NCBI GenBank assembly: GCA_040880125.1
Contig: JBBDJB010000018.1
Location: 186,001-250,000 of the forward strand
Length of the DNA stretch: 64,000 nt
Source: JBBDJB01 sp040880125
GTDB taxonomy: Bacteria; Planctomycetota; Planctomycetia; Pirellulales; JBBDJB01
Direction: 5' to 3'
Part shown: one piece after another, positions 42,509 to 51,592 of the stretch
Layout of the letters: each line of letters starts with the position of its first letter
Numbering within the stretch: position 1 is the first letter of the stretch
Made by a program: the position numbers and the translations under genes
Notes under the pieces: model-generated
Databases searched by the model: none
What the model was told of the DNA's origin: nothing
The model's input: the letters and a program-made list of their open reading frames with translations, nothing else

Positions 42509-43915
42509 CTACCTCGCACGATCCCCGGGTCCGCCCGGTGGTCGCCCGCGGCGGTCGCGAAACTGCTGCATGGCCAGGCGTATGGCCTCGCCATAGTGCA
42601 TGACCGCCTCGGGGCACTCCTGCCGGTTGGCGGCCCCGTGGGCCGTGCGCAGCTTCTCCTCCAACGGCCGCCCGTCGAGCGGCCAGCGCTCCTCGTCGGA
42701 CAATTGCCGAAGCTGCTCGGCCAGGTCGGCCAGGTCCGCGACGAATTCCGCGTCGGCCACCGCCCGGGCGGTCCGATAGGGAGCCCCGCCCAGCGGCGCG
42801 GCGTCCGGCGGCTTGGACAAAGATCGAAAAAATCGCAGCAGAAGGCTACCCGATAGAACCGCGGCCGCCAGCAACGCGCCGGCGAGGATCCACCAGCCGA
42901 TCGAGCCGAGCACCACCGCCGCTAACAATAGCACCGCCGGGGCCGCCCACCAGCTTCCGGGAATGCTGCGCGCCGATGTGATCGGCCGCTCCGAGGGCGG
43001 CTCGTCTTCGTGCGTGCGTGCCAGAGGCGGCCCCAGTACTTCCGCGATGATCACGGTAATGTTGTCTGGACCGCCGCGGAGGTTCGACAGATCGATCAGC
43101 GTTTGGGCGGCTTCCCGAGGAGCGAAACATTTCAGGATCGTGCCGAGTTGCGTGTCCGTCACCTGCCCGGTTAGTCCGTCGCTGCAAAGCAAATATTTAT
43201 CGCCCTGCTCGATCGGCAGTGGCCCTTCCACGTCGACATTCACTTCCGGCTGTGGGCCGAGGGACCGCGTGATGACATTCTTGGGGATATAGCCGGGCAT
43301 GTCACTCTCGGAGATCTGCCCCGCCTTCATCATCTCCCATTGCAGACTATGATCGAAGGTGAGCTGCTCGAGCGTATCTCCGCGCAGCCGATAGACGCGG
43401 CTGTCGCCAACATGCGCGATAAGCGCCCCCTGCGGCAGCAGAGCCAGCGTGCTGCACGTGGTCCCCATGCCCTGGAACTCGGCGTCCCCCTGCCCTCGGG
43501 CGTGAATGAGCGCGTTGGCCTCATGAATTGCCTGGGCCAGCGCCGTGGGAGGCGGCAAGTGCCGGAGTTTGTCGTAGATTAACGGGATGTTGTCGACGGC
43601 CAGCTTGCTGGCTAATTCCCCGGCTGCGTGAGCCCCCATCCCGTCGGCGACGATGAACAGGTGGCCCCGCGAGGTCCAAACCCCGTCGTCTCTGGCCAGT
43701 ACCACGGCGGCGGAGTCTTGGTTGTTCGCCCGGCGCATACCGATATCGGACAGTACGGCATATTGCAGCGACTGATTCCAATTCACCACGGGGGGCGTCC
43801 ATCCTGTCGCGCTACGGCCGGTCGAGGCGGCGGGCGGCTGATCGATGCGAGGCAGTTCGGCTCGCGGGCTTGGCGAACCTGTGGATGAAAGGGGCCATTT
43901 TAGTGTCCCGGCCAC
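42509..43915 (-). CDS. Membrane-anchored PP2C-type protein phosphatase
   Basis: A 468-residue protein phosphatase of the PPM/Stp type. Residues about 50-292 are the catalytic domain with Asp67 (NNQD), DGMGAHAAGE (91-100), GDSRVYRLRGD (170-180), SDGLT (245-249) and GGPDNIT (281-287); all metal aspartates are present. Two adjacent hydrophobic segments at 322-365 form a membrane hairpin, followed by a 100-residue soluble tail rich in charged helices. The start codon is GTG. It lies divergent from a receiver/ATPase regulator, so the two may work in one signalling route. It probably opposes the Ser/Thr kinases of the cell. Confidence 0.93.
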   Translation of the reverse strand: MAGTLKWPLSSTGSPSPRAELPRIDQPPAASTGRSATGWTPPVVNWNQSLQYAVLSDIGMRRANNQDSAAVVLARDDGVWTSRGHLFIVADGMGAHAAGELASKLAVDNIPLIYDKLRHLPPPTALAQAIHEANALIHARGQGDAEFQGMGTTCSTLALLPQGALIAHVGDSRVYRLRGDTLEQLTFDHSLQWEMMKAGQISESDMPGYIPKNVITRSLGPQPEVNVDVEGPLPIEQGDKYLLCSDGLTGQVTDTQLGTILKCFAPREAAQTLIDLSNLRGGPDNITVIIAEVLGPPLARTHEDEPPSERPITSARSIPGSWWAAPAVLLLAAVVLGSIGWWILAGALLAAAVLSGSLLLRFFRSLSKPPDAAPLGGAPYRTARAVADAEFVADLADLAEQLRQLSDEERWPLDGRPLEEKLRTAHGAANRQECPEAVMHYGEAIRLAMQQFRDRRGRPPGGPGDRAR

Positions 43916-44197
43916 CAGACGTGTAGCGTACTGCCGACGAATTGATCGGCAAACTGACGGGCGGTTTGCCGGTCGTCATCGGGCAAAATTGCTTTCGGCC
44001 CGTGGTGCGGTTATCCTGGATCACGTAGAAGTGGCTGCGAAACCCGGGGGGCACTCGTCGCCGTTCTCGGCTCTGTACGTACTTCGATCGACGGCCCTCA
44101 CGTGCCGGCTCGCTACAGGCGAGCTGGCACCGGTTCATTGGGACAGCGAAGAGGCGATTTTCCAACATCGTGCCTTTGATGCACGGGGAGGGGAGCC

Positions 44198-45124
44198 ATG
44201 TCGCTGCAACTGGCCGTCGAAGCGCTCATCGTCGACGATTCGGCCGTCGACCGGAAGCTGGCCGCTTCGCTTCTGGAAAAGCATTCGCACCTGACCGTGG
44301 GTGCCGTCGGCGACGGGCGGCAAGCGCTCACGCTGATCGCGCAGCGTCCGCCAGACATCGTGATCACCGACCTGCGGATGCCGGACATGGACGGTCTGGA
44401 ACTGGTGAAGCTGCTGCGAGAGCGCTACATTCATTTGCCGGTGATTCTGATGACGGCGCACGGCAGCGAAGATACTGCGCTGGAAGCGCTGCGCTGCGGC
44501 GCCGCCAGTTATGTACCGAAGCAATGCCTGGCGCGAGATCTGGTGCCGACTGTCGAGCGCGTGATGGAACTGGCGAGGCCGGAGAGCCACCGCGAGCAAC
44601 TGCTGGACTGTTGCGCCCAAAGCGACTCGATCTACGTCCTGGACAGCGACGAGGTGCTGGTCAACCTGATGGTGGACGATACCCGGCGCAAGCTCTCCCG
44701 CATGAAGCTGTGCGATACCGTGCAAACCCTGCAGATCGTCAGCGCACTGGAGGCGGCGCTGCTCAATGCCCTGTACCACGGCAATTTGGAATTGGGCGAC
44801 CAGTGGCGCACCGCGGAAGGTTTGCAACTGGCGCACGCGCGTCGCCACCAGCCGCCGTATTGCGACCGAAGGATCCGCGTGCGGGTGAAACTGGCGCCGG
44901 ATGAAGTGCGATGCATCGTGCGCGATCAGGGGCCGGGCTTTGTTCCCGACGATGGGCTGCGCACGACCGCCGCCAGCATGGTCGGCGAAGGGGGACGCGG
45001 CCTGGTGCTCGTGCGATCCTTCATGGACGAGGTCACGTTCAACGACACCGGAAACATGGTCACGCTGGTCCGCCGCCTGCGGCCCTCCAAAGGCAGCCCC
45101 CGCGCAACGGCAAAAAGCGCTTGA
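44198..45124 (+). CDS. Receiver domain fused to RsbW-like anti-sigma ATPase domain
   Basis: A 308-residue two-domain regulator. Residues 1-125 are a receiver with Asp13-Asp14, phospho-acceptor Asp58 (ITDLRMPDMDG), Thr86 and Lys108. Residues 140-295 are a GHKL ATPase without a HisKA dimerisation domain: N-box EAALLNALYHGN (185-196), G1 box DQGPGF (243-248), G2 box GGRGLVLVRSFMD (265-277). This is the RsbW/SpoIIAB anti-sigma type, so phosphorylation could control a partner switch. GGGGAGGGGAGCC precedes the ATG. The divergent neighbour is a PP2C phosphatase. No anti-sigma antagonist (STAS) gene is in the window. Confidence 0.9.
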   Translation: MSLQLAVEALIVDDSAVDRKLAASLLEKHSHLTVGAVGDGRQALTLIAQRPPDIVITDLRMPDMDGLELVKLLRERYIHLPVILMTAHGSEDTALEALRCGAASYVPKQCLARDLVPTVERVMELARPESHREQLLDCCAQSDSIYVLDSDEVLVNLMVDDTRRKLSRMKLCDTVQTLQIVSALEAALLNALYHGNLELGDQWRTAEGLQLAHARRHQPPYCDRRIRVRVKLAPDEVRCIVRDQGPGFVPDDGLRTTAASMVGEGGRGLVLVRSFMDEVTFNDTGNMVTLVRRLRPSKGSPRATAKSA

Positions 45125-45391
45125 CTTCCGGCCTGTGCTGCTTTGCTGCATCGCGGCCAAAGCAACAACTTTGCGGTGGAGTGAATTCGTTGTACCTGCA
45201 CGCTCTATTTCATCGCTTGATGTTGTTGACGTAAGAGTTCCCGCTGAAATAACCCCTAGTCGACAGAAAAGTCGGGGAAACCAGTATGTATCCTATGTTT
45301 TCTTGTACGACTGGCGGGGCACTTTCTCCACTATTAACGAAGACCATCGCCGTCTACAGCAGTGCAGCATGTCCGATCGGTGCATTCCCGC

Positions 45392-47056
45392 ATGACCGAG
45401 AACGAGAGCCCGCAACAGTCGATCCTCGACCGTCCACCGAGGCAGCTCGATTGGGAAATTGTCGTCATCGGCACCGGGATGGGCGGAGCCACCGCCGGGT
45501 ACGCGCTGGCTCAAATGGGACATCGCGTATTGTTTCTCGAGAAGGGGCACTTTCTATTCGGTGACGCCAAGACGGCCAACGGCAAGCCGTCGATCCTCGA
45601 AGCGAACACGCCGGAAGTTCGGCTCCGCGAGGGGCTTTGGCCGTGGTCGCTACAGGGCAGCACAAGTTTCGGCGACGTTGAATTCTTCGGCTCGTTGGGT
45701 TGCGGCAGCGGCGGCACGACCAACCTCTACGCGGCCCAGTTGGAACGACTTGCGCCGGCGGACTTCCGTCCCCGGGCAAACCACGCAGACGTCGTCGATT
45801 CGACGCTGCCGGAGGAGTGGCCGGTTCCCTACGAACAGTTCGCTCCCTACTACCGGCGAGCCGAACGCCTCTTCCACGTATGCGGCACTCCCGACCCGCT
45901 GGCGCGCGAGTTCGAAGAGCCGCTACGGATTCCGCCGCCGTTAAGCCCTCGTGACCAGGACATCTTCGATTCGTTCTGTGAACTGGGGCTTCACCCCTAT
46001 CGTGCACATGTTGGCTGCGATTTTATCGAAGGGTGCGGGGAGTGCGGTAGTACACGGTGTCATCGGGCTTGCAAGAGCGGCGCGGCAAACCGCTGCCTGT
46101 TGCCGGCACTCGAAAAGTGCGGCGCCACCATGCTTCCGCAGTGCGACGTATTGCGTCTGGAGGCGGACGGCCCGAACGTGAAACGGGTTCATTGCCGCAG
46201 GTTGGGAGAAGATTTTTCGATCAGGGCGCGCGTGGTCGTACTTGCCGCCGGTGCCTTTATGTCGCCCATACTGCTTATGAATTCCCGATCGCCGCGGTGG
46301 CCGGATGGGCTGGCCAACAGCTCAGGAATGCTCGGCCGCAATCTTATGTTTCATACCAGCGACATGATCGCGATCAGCCCCCGAAAGCCGCTATGCGACA
46401 TTGGCCCAAAAAAGGCGATCGCGGTAAATGACTTTTATTTCTCCGATGGCAAGAAATTGGGGACGCTTCAATCAGTCGGGCTGCCTGTCACGCGGCAGTG
46501 GCTGCTATCATCCATGCGCGCGGCTCCGCGGCGCAACCCGCACCTGTGGAGACAGTTTTCAAGGCCGTTTCTCGGATTGGTTTCTCCACTAGCCGCAATT
46601 CCATTCCGAGCGGCGGCCGTCTTCGCGACGATTGTCGAAGATTTGCCTTACTACGAAAATCGCGTCTGGCCCGATTCGAGTGCCAACAGCGGCTTGCGGT
46701 TCCATTACCGCTATCCCGATGAGTTGCGCGAGCGAAACTCCCTGTTGCGTGGACGAATCGCCGAAACGCTAAAGTCGCGTCATCGGATGGCCGTTCTGAC
46801 CGGCGAGAACAATCTCAACTACGGCCACGTCTGCGGCACGTGCCGATTCGGAGATGATCCGGCCAGCAGCGTGCTGGATCGGAACAACCGCGCGCACGAC
46901 CTGTCAAACCTCTATGTTGTCGACGCCTCGTTCTTTCCTAGCAGCGGCGGAACCAATCCGGCTCTGACAATCGCGGCCAACGCGCTGCGCGTCGCCGATG
47001 CGATTCATCACTCGCTTGGAAACGACAGCACCACGCGCTGTGTGGCGCGATCGTAA
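45392..47056 (+). CDS. GMC-family oxidoreductase with a Cys-rich insertion
   Basis: A 554-residue FAD-dependent GMC oxidoreductase. The dinucleotide motif GTGMGG (27-32) with Glu50 binds FAD ADP-ribose. GSLGCGSGGTTNLYAAQLERL is the FAD-contact block and the C-terminus has HVCGTCRFGDDP, then DASFFPSSGGTNPALTIAAN, the usual GMC end. Residues about 205-245 hold a cluster CDFIEGCGECGSTRCHRACK typical of the subset that resembles long-chain alcohol oxidases; it may hold an Fe-S cluster or disulfides. The substrate is unknown; a sterol, alcohol or sugar is possible. The ATG at 45392 begins the family sequence. Monocistronic, upstream of the sensor operon. Confidence 0.9.
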   Translation: MTENESPQQSILDRPPRQLDWEIVVIGTGMGGATAGYALAQMGHRVLFLEKGHFLFGDAKTANGKPSILEANTPEVRLREGLWPWSLQGSTSFGDVEFFGSLGCGSGGTTNLYAAQLERLAPADFRPRANHADVVDSTLPEEWPVPYEQFAPYYRRAERLFHVCGTPDPLAREFEEPLRIPPPLSPRDQDIFDSFCELGLHPYRAHVGCDFIEGCGECGSTRCHRACKSGAANRCLLPALEKCGATMLPQCDVLRLEADGPNVKRVHCRRLGEDFSIRARVVVLAAGAFMSPILLMNSRSPRWPDGLANSSGMLGRNLMFHTSDMIAISPRKPLCDIGPKKAIAVNDFYFSDGKKLGTLQSVGLPVTRQWLLSSMRAAPRRNPHLWRQFSRPFLGLVSPLAAIPFRAAAVFATIVEDLPYYENRVWPDSSANSGLRFHYRYPDELRERNSLLRGRIAETLKSRHRMAVLTGENNLNYGHVCGTCRFGDDPASSVLDRNNRAHDLSNLYVVDASFFPSSGGTNPALTIAANALRVADAIHHSLGNDSTTRCVARS

Positions 47057-47363
47057 ACGGCAACCCGCCTCAGCGCGGCCCGACGATACCGATTAATCAT
47101 CGCAATCGGCATTTCTGGCCGAACGCCTGTATTGCTGCCAGCCTCGAGCCGGATTCCGCTGGTGTCGTACCCCGCCGATCTTCTCCTCAGAGGCGGCGCT
47201 GCCGCGTTTTTGAGCAAAGGTGAGCTACGTTTGGGGTAGTGACGCTGTCCGAAGCGTTTGCGCAGCTAGGCTTGTTCCTATGGGGGTTTTCCCGGGCGGC
47301 GCGTCGCAGACACGCAAACGTGACGCGGTAACGCACGGACCTCGTAAGTGGTGGGAAGCGGCG
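47057..47363. other. Gene-free stretch
   Basis: Between the GMC gene and the RedB-like gene. No recognisable coding or RNA element; likely the promoter region of the RedB-hybrid kinase-HD-GYP operon. Confidence 0.45.
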
Positions 47364-48104
47364 ATGTCAAACCTAGGGTTCCACCTGCCTGACGCGGAGA
47401 CCTCCCCCGCTGTCGGGGATTACGTCGGTGATTACAACGACAACGGCGGACGCCGCCGAGGGTCCCCTGGGCGGACGAGACGCCGCTTCAGCCGCGAGCG
47501 GCTGGCGATAGTCGCCGGGCTCGTTCTATGGGGGACGGGCATCGCCGGCGGATTCGTCTACGCGATGTTGTACGAGATCACGCCCGCGACCAGCGACGTC
47601 GCCGGCAACCATTGGCCCGCGGCGACTTCGTGCTCGCTCACCCGGCAACATCCGACGCTGGTTCTGTTCGTTCATCCCCACTGCCCGTGTTCGCGAGCCA
47701 CCCTGAATGAGCTTTCCGTGCTGATGACGCATTGCGAGGGTCGGCTGGCCGCCCACGTGCTGTTCTACAAGCCAGGCTCGGCCACCACACAGTGGACGCG
47801 CACCGATCTTTGGCATGCAGCGGATCGCATTCCAGGCGTCCAAACTCGTGTGGATGTCGACGGGGCGGAACGCCGCCACTTCGGCGCTCGTGTCTCGGGG
47901 GAGGTCTTCCTGTACCAGGCGAGCGGCGAGTTGGCATTTCATGGCGGGATTACCGCCAGCCGCGGCCATGCCGGCGACAACGCGGGGCGATCCGCCATCG
48001 AGTCGCTGGTGCTGAATCACGCGGCTACCGCCAGCACGACGCCGGTGTTCGGATGCGAACTGCAGGATTCCGACGCGGTACCCGGCAGCGAATGTTGTCG
48101 TTAA
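47364..48104 (+). CDS. RedB-like membrane-anchored thioredoxin-fold protein
   Basis: A 246-residue protein with one N-terminal membrane segment (about 45-70) after a basic, polar N-terminus, then a thioredoxin-like domain. FVHPHCPCSRATLNELSVLM holds a CPC pair (Cys107, Cys109) where thioredoxins have CxxC. GGITASRGHAGDNAG and VFGCEL near the end fit the RedB family (known from myxobacteria and planctomycetes). The ATG at 47364 is preceded by GGGAAG. It is followed 16 bases later by a hybrid histidine kinase, so it may be the sensory or assembly partner of that kinase. Its redox role is inferred from the cysteines. Confidence 0.82.
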   Translation: MSNLGFHLPDAETSPAVGDYVGDYNDNGGRRRGSPGRTRRRFSRERLAIVAGLVLWGTGIAGGFVYAMLYEITPATSDVAGNHWPAATSCSLTRQHPTLVLFVHPHCPCSRATLNELSVLMTHCEGRLAAHVLFYKPGSATTQWTRTDLWHAADRIPGVQTRVDVDGAERRHFGARVSGEVFLYQASGELAFHGGITASRGHAGDNAGRSAIESLVLNHAATASTTPVFGCELQDSDAVPGSECCR

Positions 48105-48120
48105 CCAAAAGGGCAAACTC

Positions 48121-50301
48121 GTGAACGACGCCGCGGCAGCTATTTCCATGACTCGACTCACTCCCAGAGCCGAAACGCTATTGGCCGAGCATCAACAGCA
48201 GATCTATCGGCGGACCGATCGCATGTTCGCCGTGTTGATGCTGCTGCAATGGGCGGCCGCTATTGTGGGCGCGGTGTGGCTCTCGCCAAAGACGTGGGCA
48301 GGAGCCACCAGCACCGTTCATCCGCACGTGTGGATGGCGATCTTCTTCGGTGGATTGCTGTGCAGCATGCCCGTGACGTTGGCCTGGCTTGCGCCGGGCA
48401 AGGCGGTGACGCGGTACACCATCGCGGTGGCCCAGGTGATGTTTTCCTCGCTGCTGATTCACATCAGCGGCGGTCGCATCGAGACGCATTTTCACGTGTT
48501 CGGGTCGCTTGCCTTTCTGGCCGCCTACCGTGAGTGGAAGGTCCTTATACCTCCTACGCTGGTCGTCGCCGCGGATCACTTTGTCCGGGGCGTGTTCTGG
48601 CCGGAGACGGTGTTCGGCGTGTTGACCGCCAGTCCATGGCGATGGCTGGAGCACGCGGCCTGGGTTCTATTCGAAGACGTGTTTCTGATCATCTTCATCC
48701 GGCAAACGGTCGTGGAGATGCGTTCCACGGCGATCAAGACGGCACAACTCGAATCCAATCATGCTCAGCTTCAGCAGGCCAAGGATCAGGCCGAAGCGGC
48801 CAACGCCGCCAAGAGCGAATTCCTCGCGAACATGAGCCACGAGATCAGGACGCCACTGGCTGGAATACTGGGTTTCACCGACGTCCTCCGCCGCGGCGTC
48901 GGATCCGCCGAGCAGCGTCTGGACTACTTGGACACCATCCACTCCAGCGGGACACATCTGCTCACGCTCATCAATGACATCCTCGACCTTTCGAAGATCG
49001 AGGCCGGCCGGATGGTCTGCGAGCGCGTGCGCTGCTCGCCGCACGCGGTGCTGTCCGACGTGCTGTCGGTGCTGCGGGTGCGCGCGCAGGAAAAGAGCCT
49101 CCGGCTGGAATGCCAGTGGGCGACGGCGATGCCCCAGACGATCCTCACCGATCCGGCGCGACTGCGGCAGTTGTTGATGAACTTGACCGCCAACGCCATC
49201 AAGTTCACCGAAAAAGGCAGCGTCACTATCCGCACGTCGGTCGACTTGGACGGCGCCGAGCCGAAGTTCGTGTGCGAGATCATCGACACGGGGATCGGCA
49301 TCCAACCCGAGCACTCGGACCGCATTTTCCTCCCGTTCAACCAAGCGGATAACTCGATCACTCGGAAATATGGCGGCACGGGCCTGGGGCTGGCGATTTG
49401 CCGGCAGATTGCCGAGGCGCTGGGCGGCGAGATCGCCGTCGAAAGTGAGCTCGGCCGCGGCAGCAAATTCACCGTCACCCTCGACGCCGGACCGCTCGAC
49501 GACGTGCCGTTTTTGGAGCCGAGTTTGTGCGAGGCGATCCATGCCGCGCCGCGCGATCCGCATTCCGGTGCGTGCGACGAAACGCTGCCGCCCATCCGCG
49601 TCCTGTTGGTAGAGGACGGTGAGACGAACCGCCAATTTATTTCGCTCATCGTCGCCGAGGCGGGCGCCGAAGTCGTGGTGACGGAAAATGGACAAGAAGG
49701 CGTCGAGGCCGCCATGCGCGAAAGCTTTGACCTGATCCTGATGGACATGCAGATGCCGGTCATGGACGGGTACACCGCCACGCGGCTTCTGCGCTCACAA
49801 GGATTCACCATGCCGATCCTTGCACTCACTGCCCATGCGATGCGCGACGATGAGGAGAAGTGCCGGGCCGCCGGCTGTTCCGGATACCTCTCCAAGCCGG
49901 TTCAGATCGACCAGCTTCTCGGCACGATCCGCAGTGCGATCGGAGACTTACCGGCCCGGGCCGAGACATCGCCGCCCGAGTCGCTGGAAGAAGCCGGCGC
50001 GATCACGTCAACGCTTCCGATGGACCGCCCCCAGTTCCGCCGCATCGTCGAACAGTTCGTGGAGAAGCTGGCCACCAACGTGGGAGATATGCAAGGGGCG
50101 CTGGACGAAGGCGATTGGGAGAAGCTCGCGGCGCTCGCCCACTGGTTGAAGGGTTCCGGGGGCACGGTCGGGTTCGATTGCCTCACTGCACCGGCGGAAG
50201 AATTGGAGCGGGTGGCAAAACAGCAGGACCCGGGGGCCACCAAGTCTGCACTGAAACAATTGGACCGGTTGGTTGAACGAATCTGTGCTTCCGCCGTTTA
50301 G
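48121..50301 (+). CDS. Hybrid sensor histidine kinase with receiver and HPt domains
   Basis: A 726-residue membrane sensor. Residues 30-200 hold about five to six membrane helices of a MASE-like type, with HISGGRIETHFHVFGSLAFL (114-133) rich in His. A coiled coil follows, then HisKA with His240 (SHEIRTPLAG), and HATPase_c (N358, DTGIGI, GTGLGLAI). A receiver follows with Glu498-Asp499, Asp542 and Lys592. The C-terminal HPt has His674 (AHWLKGSGG). It is thus a complete His-Asp-His relay. The start is a GTG 16 bases after the RedB-like stop. An HD-GYP regulator follows at 30 bases and is the likely final target. Confidence 0.95.
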   Translation: MNDAAAAISMTRLTPRAETLLAEHQQQIYRRTDRMFAVLMLLQWAAAIVGAVWLSPKTWAGATSTVHPHVWMAIFFGGLLCSMPVTLAWLAPGKAVTRYTIAVAQVMFSSLLIHISGGRIETHFHVFGSLAFLAAYREWKVLIPPTLVVAADHFVRGVFWPETVFGVLTASPWRWLEHAAWVLFEDVFLIIFIRQTVVEMRSTAIKTAQLESNHAQLQQAKDQAEAANAAKSEFLANMSHEIRTPLAGILGFTDVLRRGVGSAEQRLDYLDTIHSSGTHLLTLINDILDLSKIEAGRMVCERVRCSPHAVLSDVLSVLRVRAQEKSLRLECQWATAMPQTILTDPARLRQLLMNLTANAIKFTEKGSVTIRTSVDLDGAEPKFVCEIIDTGIGIQPEHSDRIFLPFNQADNSITRKYGGTGLGLAICRQIAEALGGEIAVESELGRGSKFTVTLDAGPLDDVPFLEPSLCEAIHAAPRDPHSGACDETLPPIRVLLVEDGETNRQFISLIVAEAGAEVVVTENGQEGVEAAMRESFDLILMDMQMPVMDGYTATRLLRSQGFTMPILALTAHAMRDDEEKCRAAGCSGYLSKPVQIDQLLGTIRSAIGDLPARAETSPPESLEEAGAITSTLPMDRPQFRRIVEQFVEKLATNVGDMQGALDEGDWEKLAALAHWLKGSGGTVGFDCLTAPAEELERVAKQQDPGATKSALKQLDRLVERICASAV

Positions 50302-50331
50302 ACCGCTCGACTCGCTGCTGAGGAACATCTT

Positions 50332-51540
50332 GTGACTGTGTCGCTAAACTTGCTGGGAGAATCTCCCCAGAACGAAGGCTTTGCTAGCGTGCCCACGCAG
50401 CGGGCGAAGCTTGTGCCACTCGAGGCGGTGAAAGAAGCTTGCATCGTCATCGTGGATGATGAGTCGCTCAACATCGACGTCGTGCAAGGCTATCTGGAGA
50501 TGGAAGGTTACCAACATGTCGTGTCGACCAGCGACGCGACGGCAGCCTTGCCGCTGATCGCCGAGTTGCATCCGGACCTGGTCCTGCTCGACATCCACAT
50601 GCCGCAGGTCGACGGGCTACAGATTCTTAAGGTGATGCGGTCGGATCCGGCCCTGTCTCACATTCCGGTGGTGATCCTCACCGCCACGTCGGACCGCGCC
50701 ATGAAGCTGCAAGCCCTACAGGCCGGAGCAATCGACCTGTTATCTAAGCCCGTGCATCAAGGCGAACTGCTGGCGCGGATCCGCAACGTGCTGACCGTCA
50801 AAGCCTATCAGGATCGGCTGCAGCGCTATTCGGAAGAGCTGGAAACCGCGGTGCGCAAGCGAACGGCGGAATTGGAAGGCTCGCGATTGGAGGTGATCCA
50901 CTGTCTGGCCCGCGCCGCTGAATTCCGCGACGACGACACCGGGCAGCACATCCTGCGGGTTGGACGGTACGCTCGCATCATTGGCGCGCAACTTGGACTT
51001 TCCCCCGAACTGCTGGACATCTTGGAGCCGGCGGCCCAGTTGCACGACGTCGGGAAGATCGGCATTCCCGACGCGATTCTGCTCAAGCCGGGCAAGCTGA
51101 CACCGGAAGAGTACGAAGTCATTCAGAAGCACTGTGGCTTCGGGAAAAAGATCGCCGAGTGTCTTCCCAGCGGCGAGGCGCAGCTAGTGCGCGCACACGC
51201 GGAACTCGGCGCGAGGATCATGGACATCGGCGCCTCCCCGATCCTGAGCATGGCCAAGCGGATCGCGCTGACGCACCACGAGCGCTGGGACGGCACCGGC
51301 TATCCGCTAGGGTTGGCTGGTGACGACATCCCCTTGGAAGGGCGCATCACCGCAGTGGCTGACGTCTTCGACGCCCTCAGCTCGAAGCGCGTCTATAAGC
51401 CAGCCTTTCCGCTGAAGCAGTGCTTCGACATCCTCCGCGAGAGCCGTCAGACGCACTTCGACCCGGCCGTAGTGGACGCCTTTTTCGCCCGCAAAGACCA
51501 CATCGTCGCCGTGCAGATCGAACTGGCGAACACCGAGTAA
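50332..51540 (+). CDS. Receiver/HD-GYP cyclic-di-GMP phosphodiesterase
   Basis: A 402-residue response regulator. The receiver (37-155) has Asp42-Asp43, Asp87 (LLDIHMPQVDG), Thr117 and Lys139. A coiled-coil linker (160-188) leads to an HD-GYP domain with the catalytic HD at 238-239 (AQLHDVGKIGIPD) and HHERWDGTGYP at 315-325. All metal ligands are present, so it should degrade c-di-GMP. The start is a GTG 30 bases after the hybrid kinase; the HPt of that kinase is the obvious phosphodonor. It would lower c-di-GMP and favour a motile or dispersed state when activated, though output sign is inference. Confidence 0.95.
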   Translation: MTVSLNLLGESPQNEGFASVPTQRAKLVPLEAVKEACIVIVDDESLNIDVVQGYLEMEGYQHVVSTSDATAALPLIAELHPDLVLLDIHMPQVDGLQILKVMRSDPALSHIPVVILTATSDRAMKLQALQAGAIDLLSKPVHQGELLARIRNVLTVKAYQDRLQRYSEELETAVRKRTAELEGSRLEVIHCLARAAEFRDDDTGQHILRVGRYARIIGAQLGLSPELLDILEPAAQLHDVGKIGIPDAILLKPGKLTPEEYEVIQKHCGFGKKIAECLPSGEAQLVRAHAELGARIMDIGASPILSMAKRIALTHHERWDGTGYPLGLAGDDIPLEGRITAVADVFDALSSKRVYKPAFPLKQCFDILRESRQTHFDPAVVDAFFARKDHIVAVQIELANTE

Positions 51541-51576
51541 TGATCAGGCGAGTGACAACCACTGTTGGCCAGTAAA

Positions 51577-51592
51577 CCCCGGATTACCGGGG
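51577..51592. terminator. Possible bidirectional hairpin
   Basis: CCCCGG/CCGGGG with a 4-base loop between the HD-GYP gene and the convergent membrane-helix operon. It overlaps the stop region of the minus-strand gene. There is no T-run on either side, so it is a weak candidate. Confidence 0.35.
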
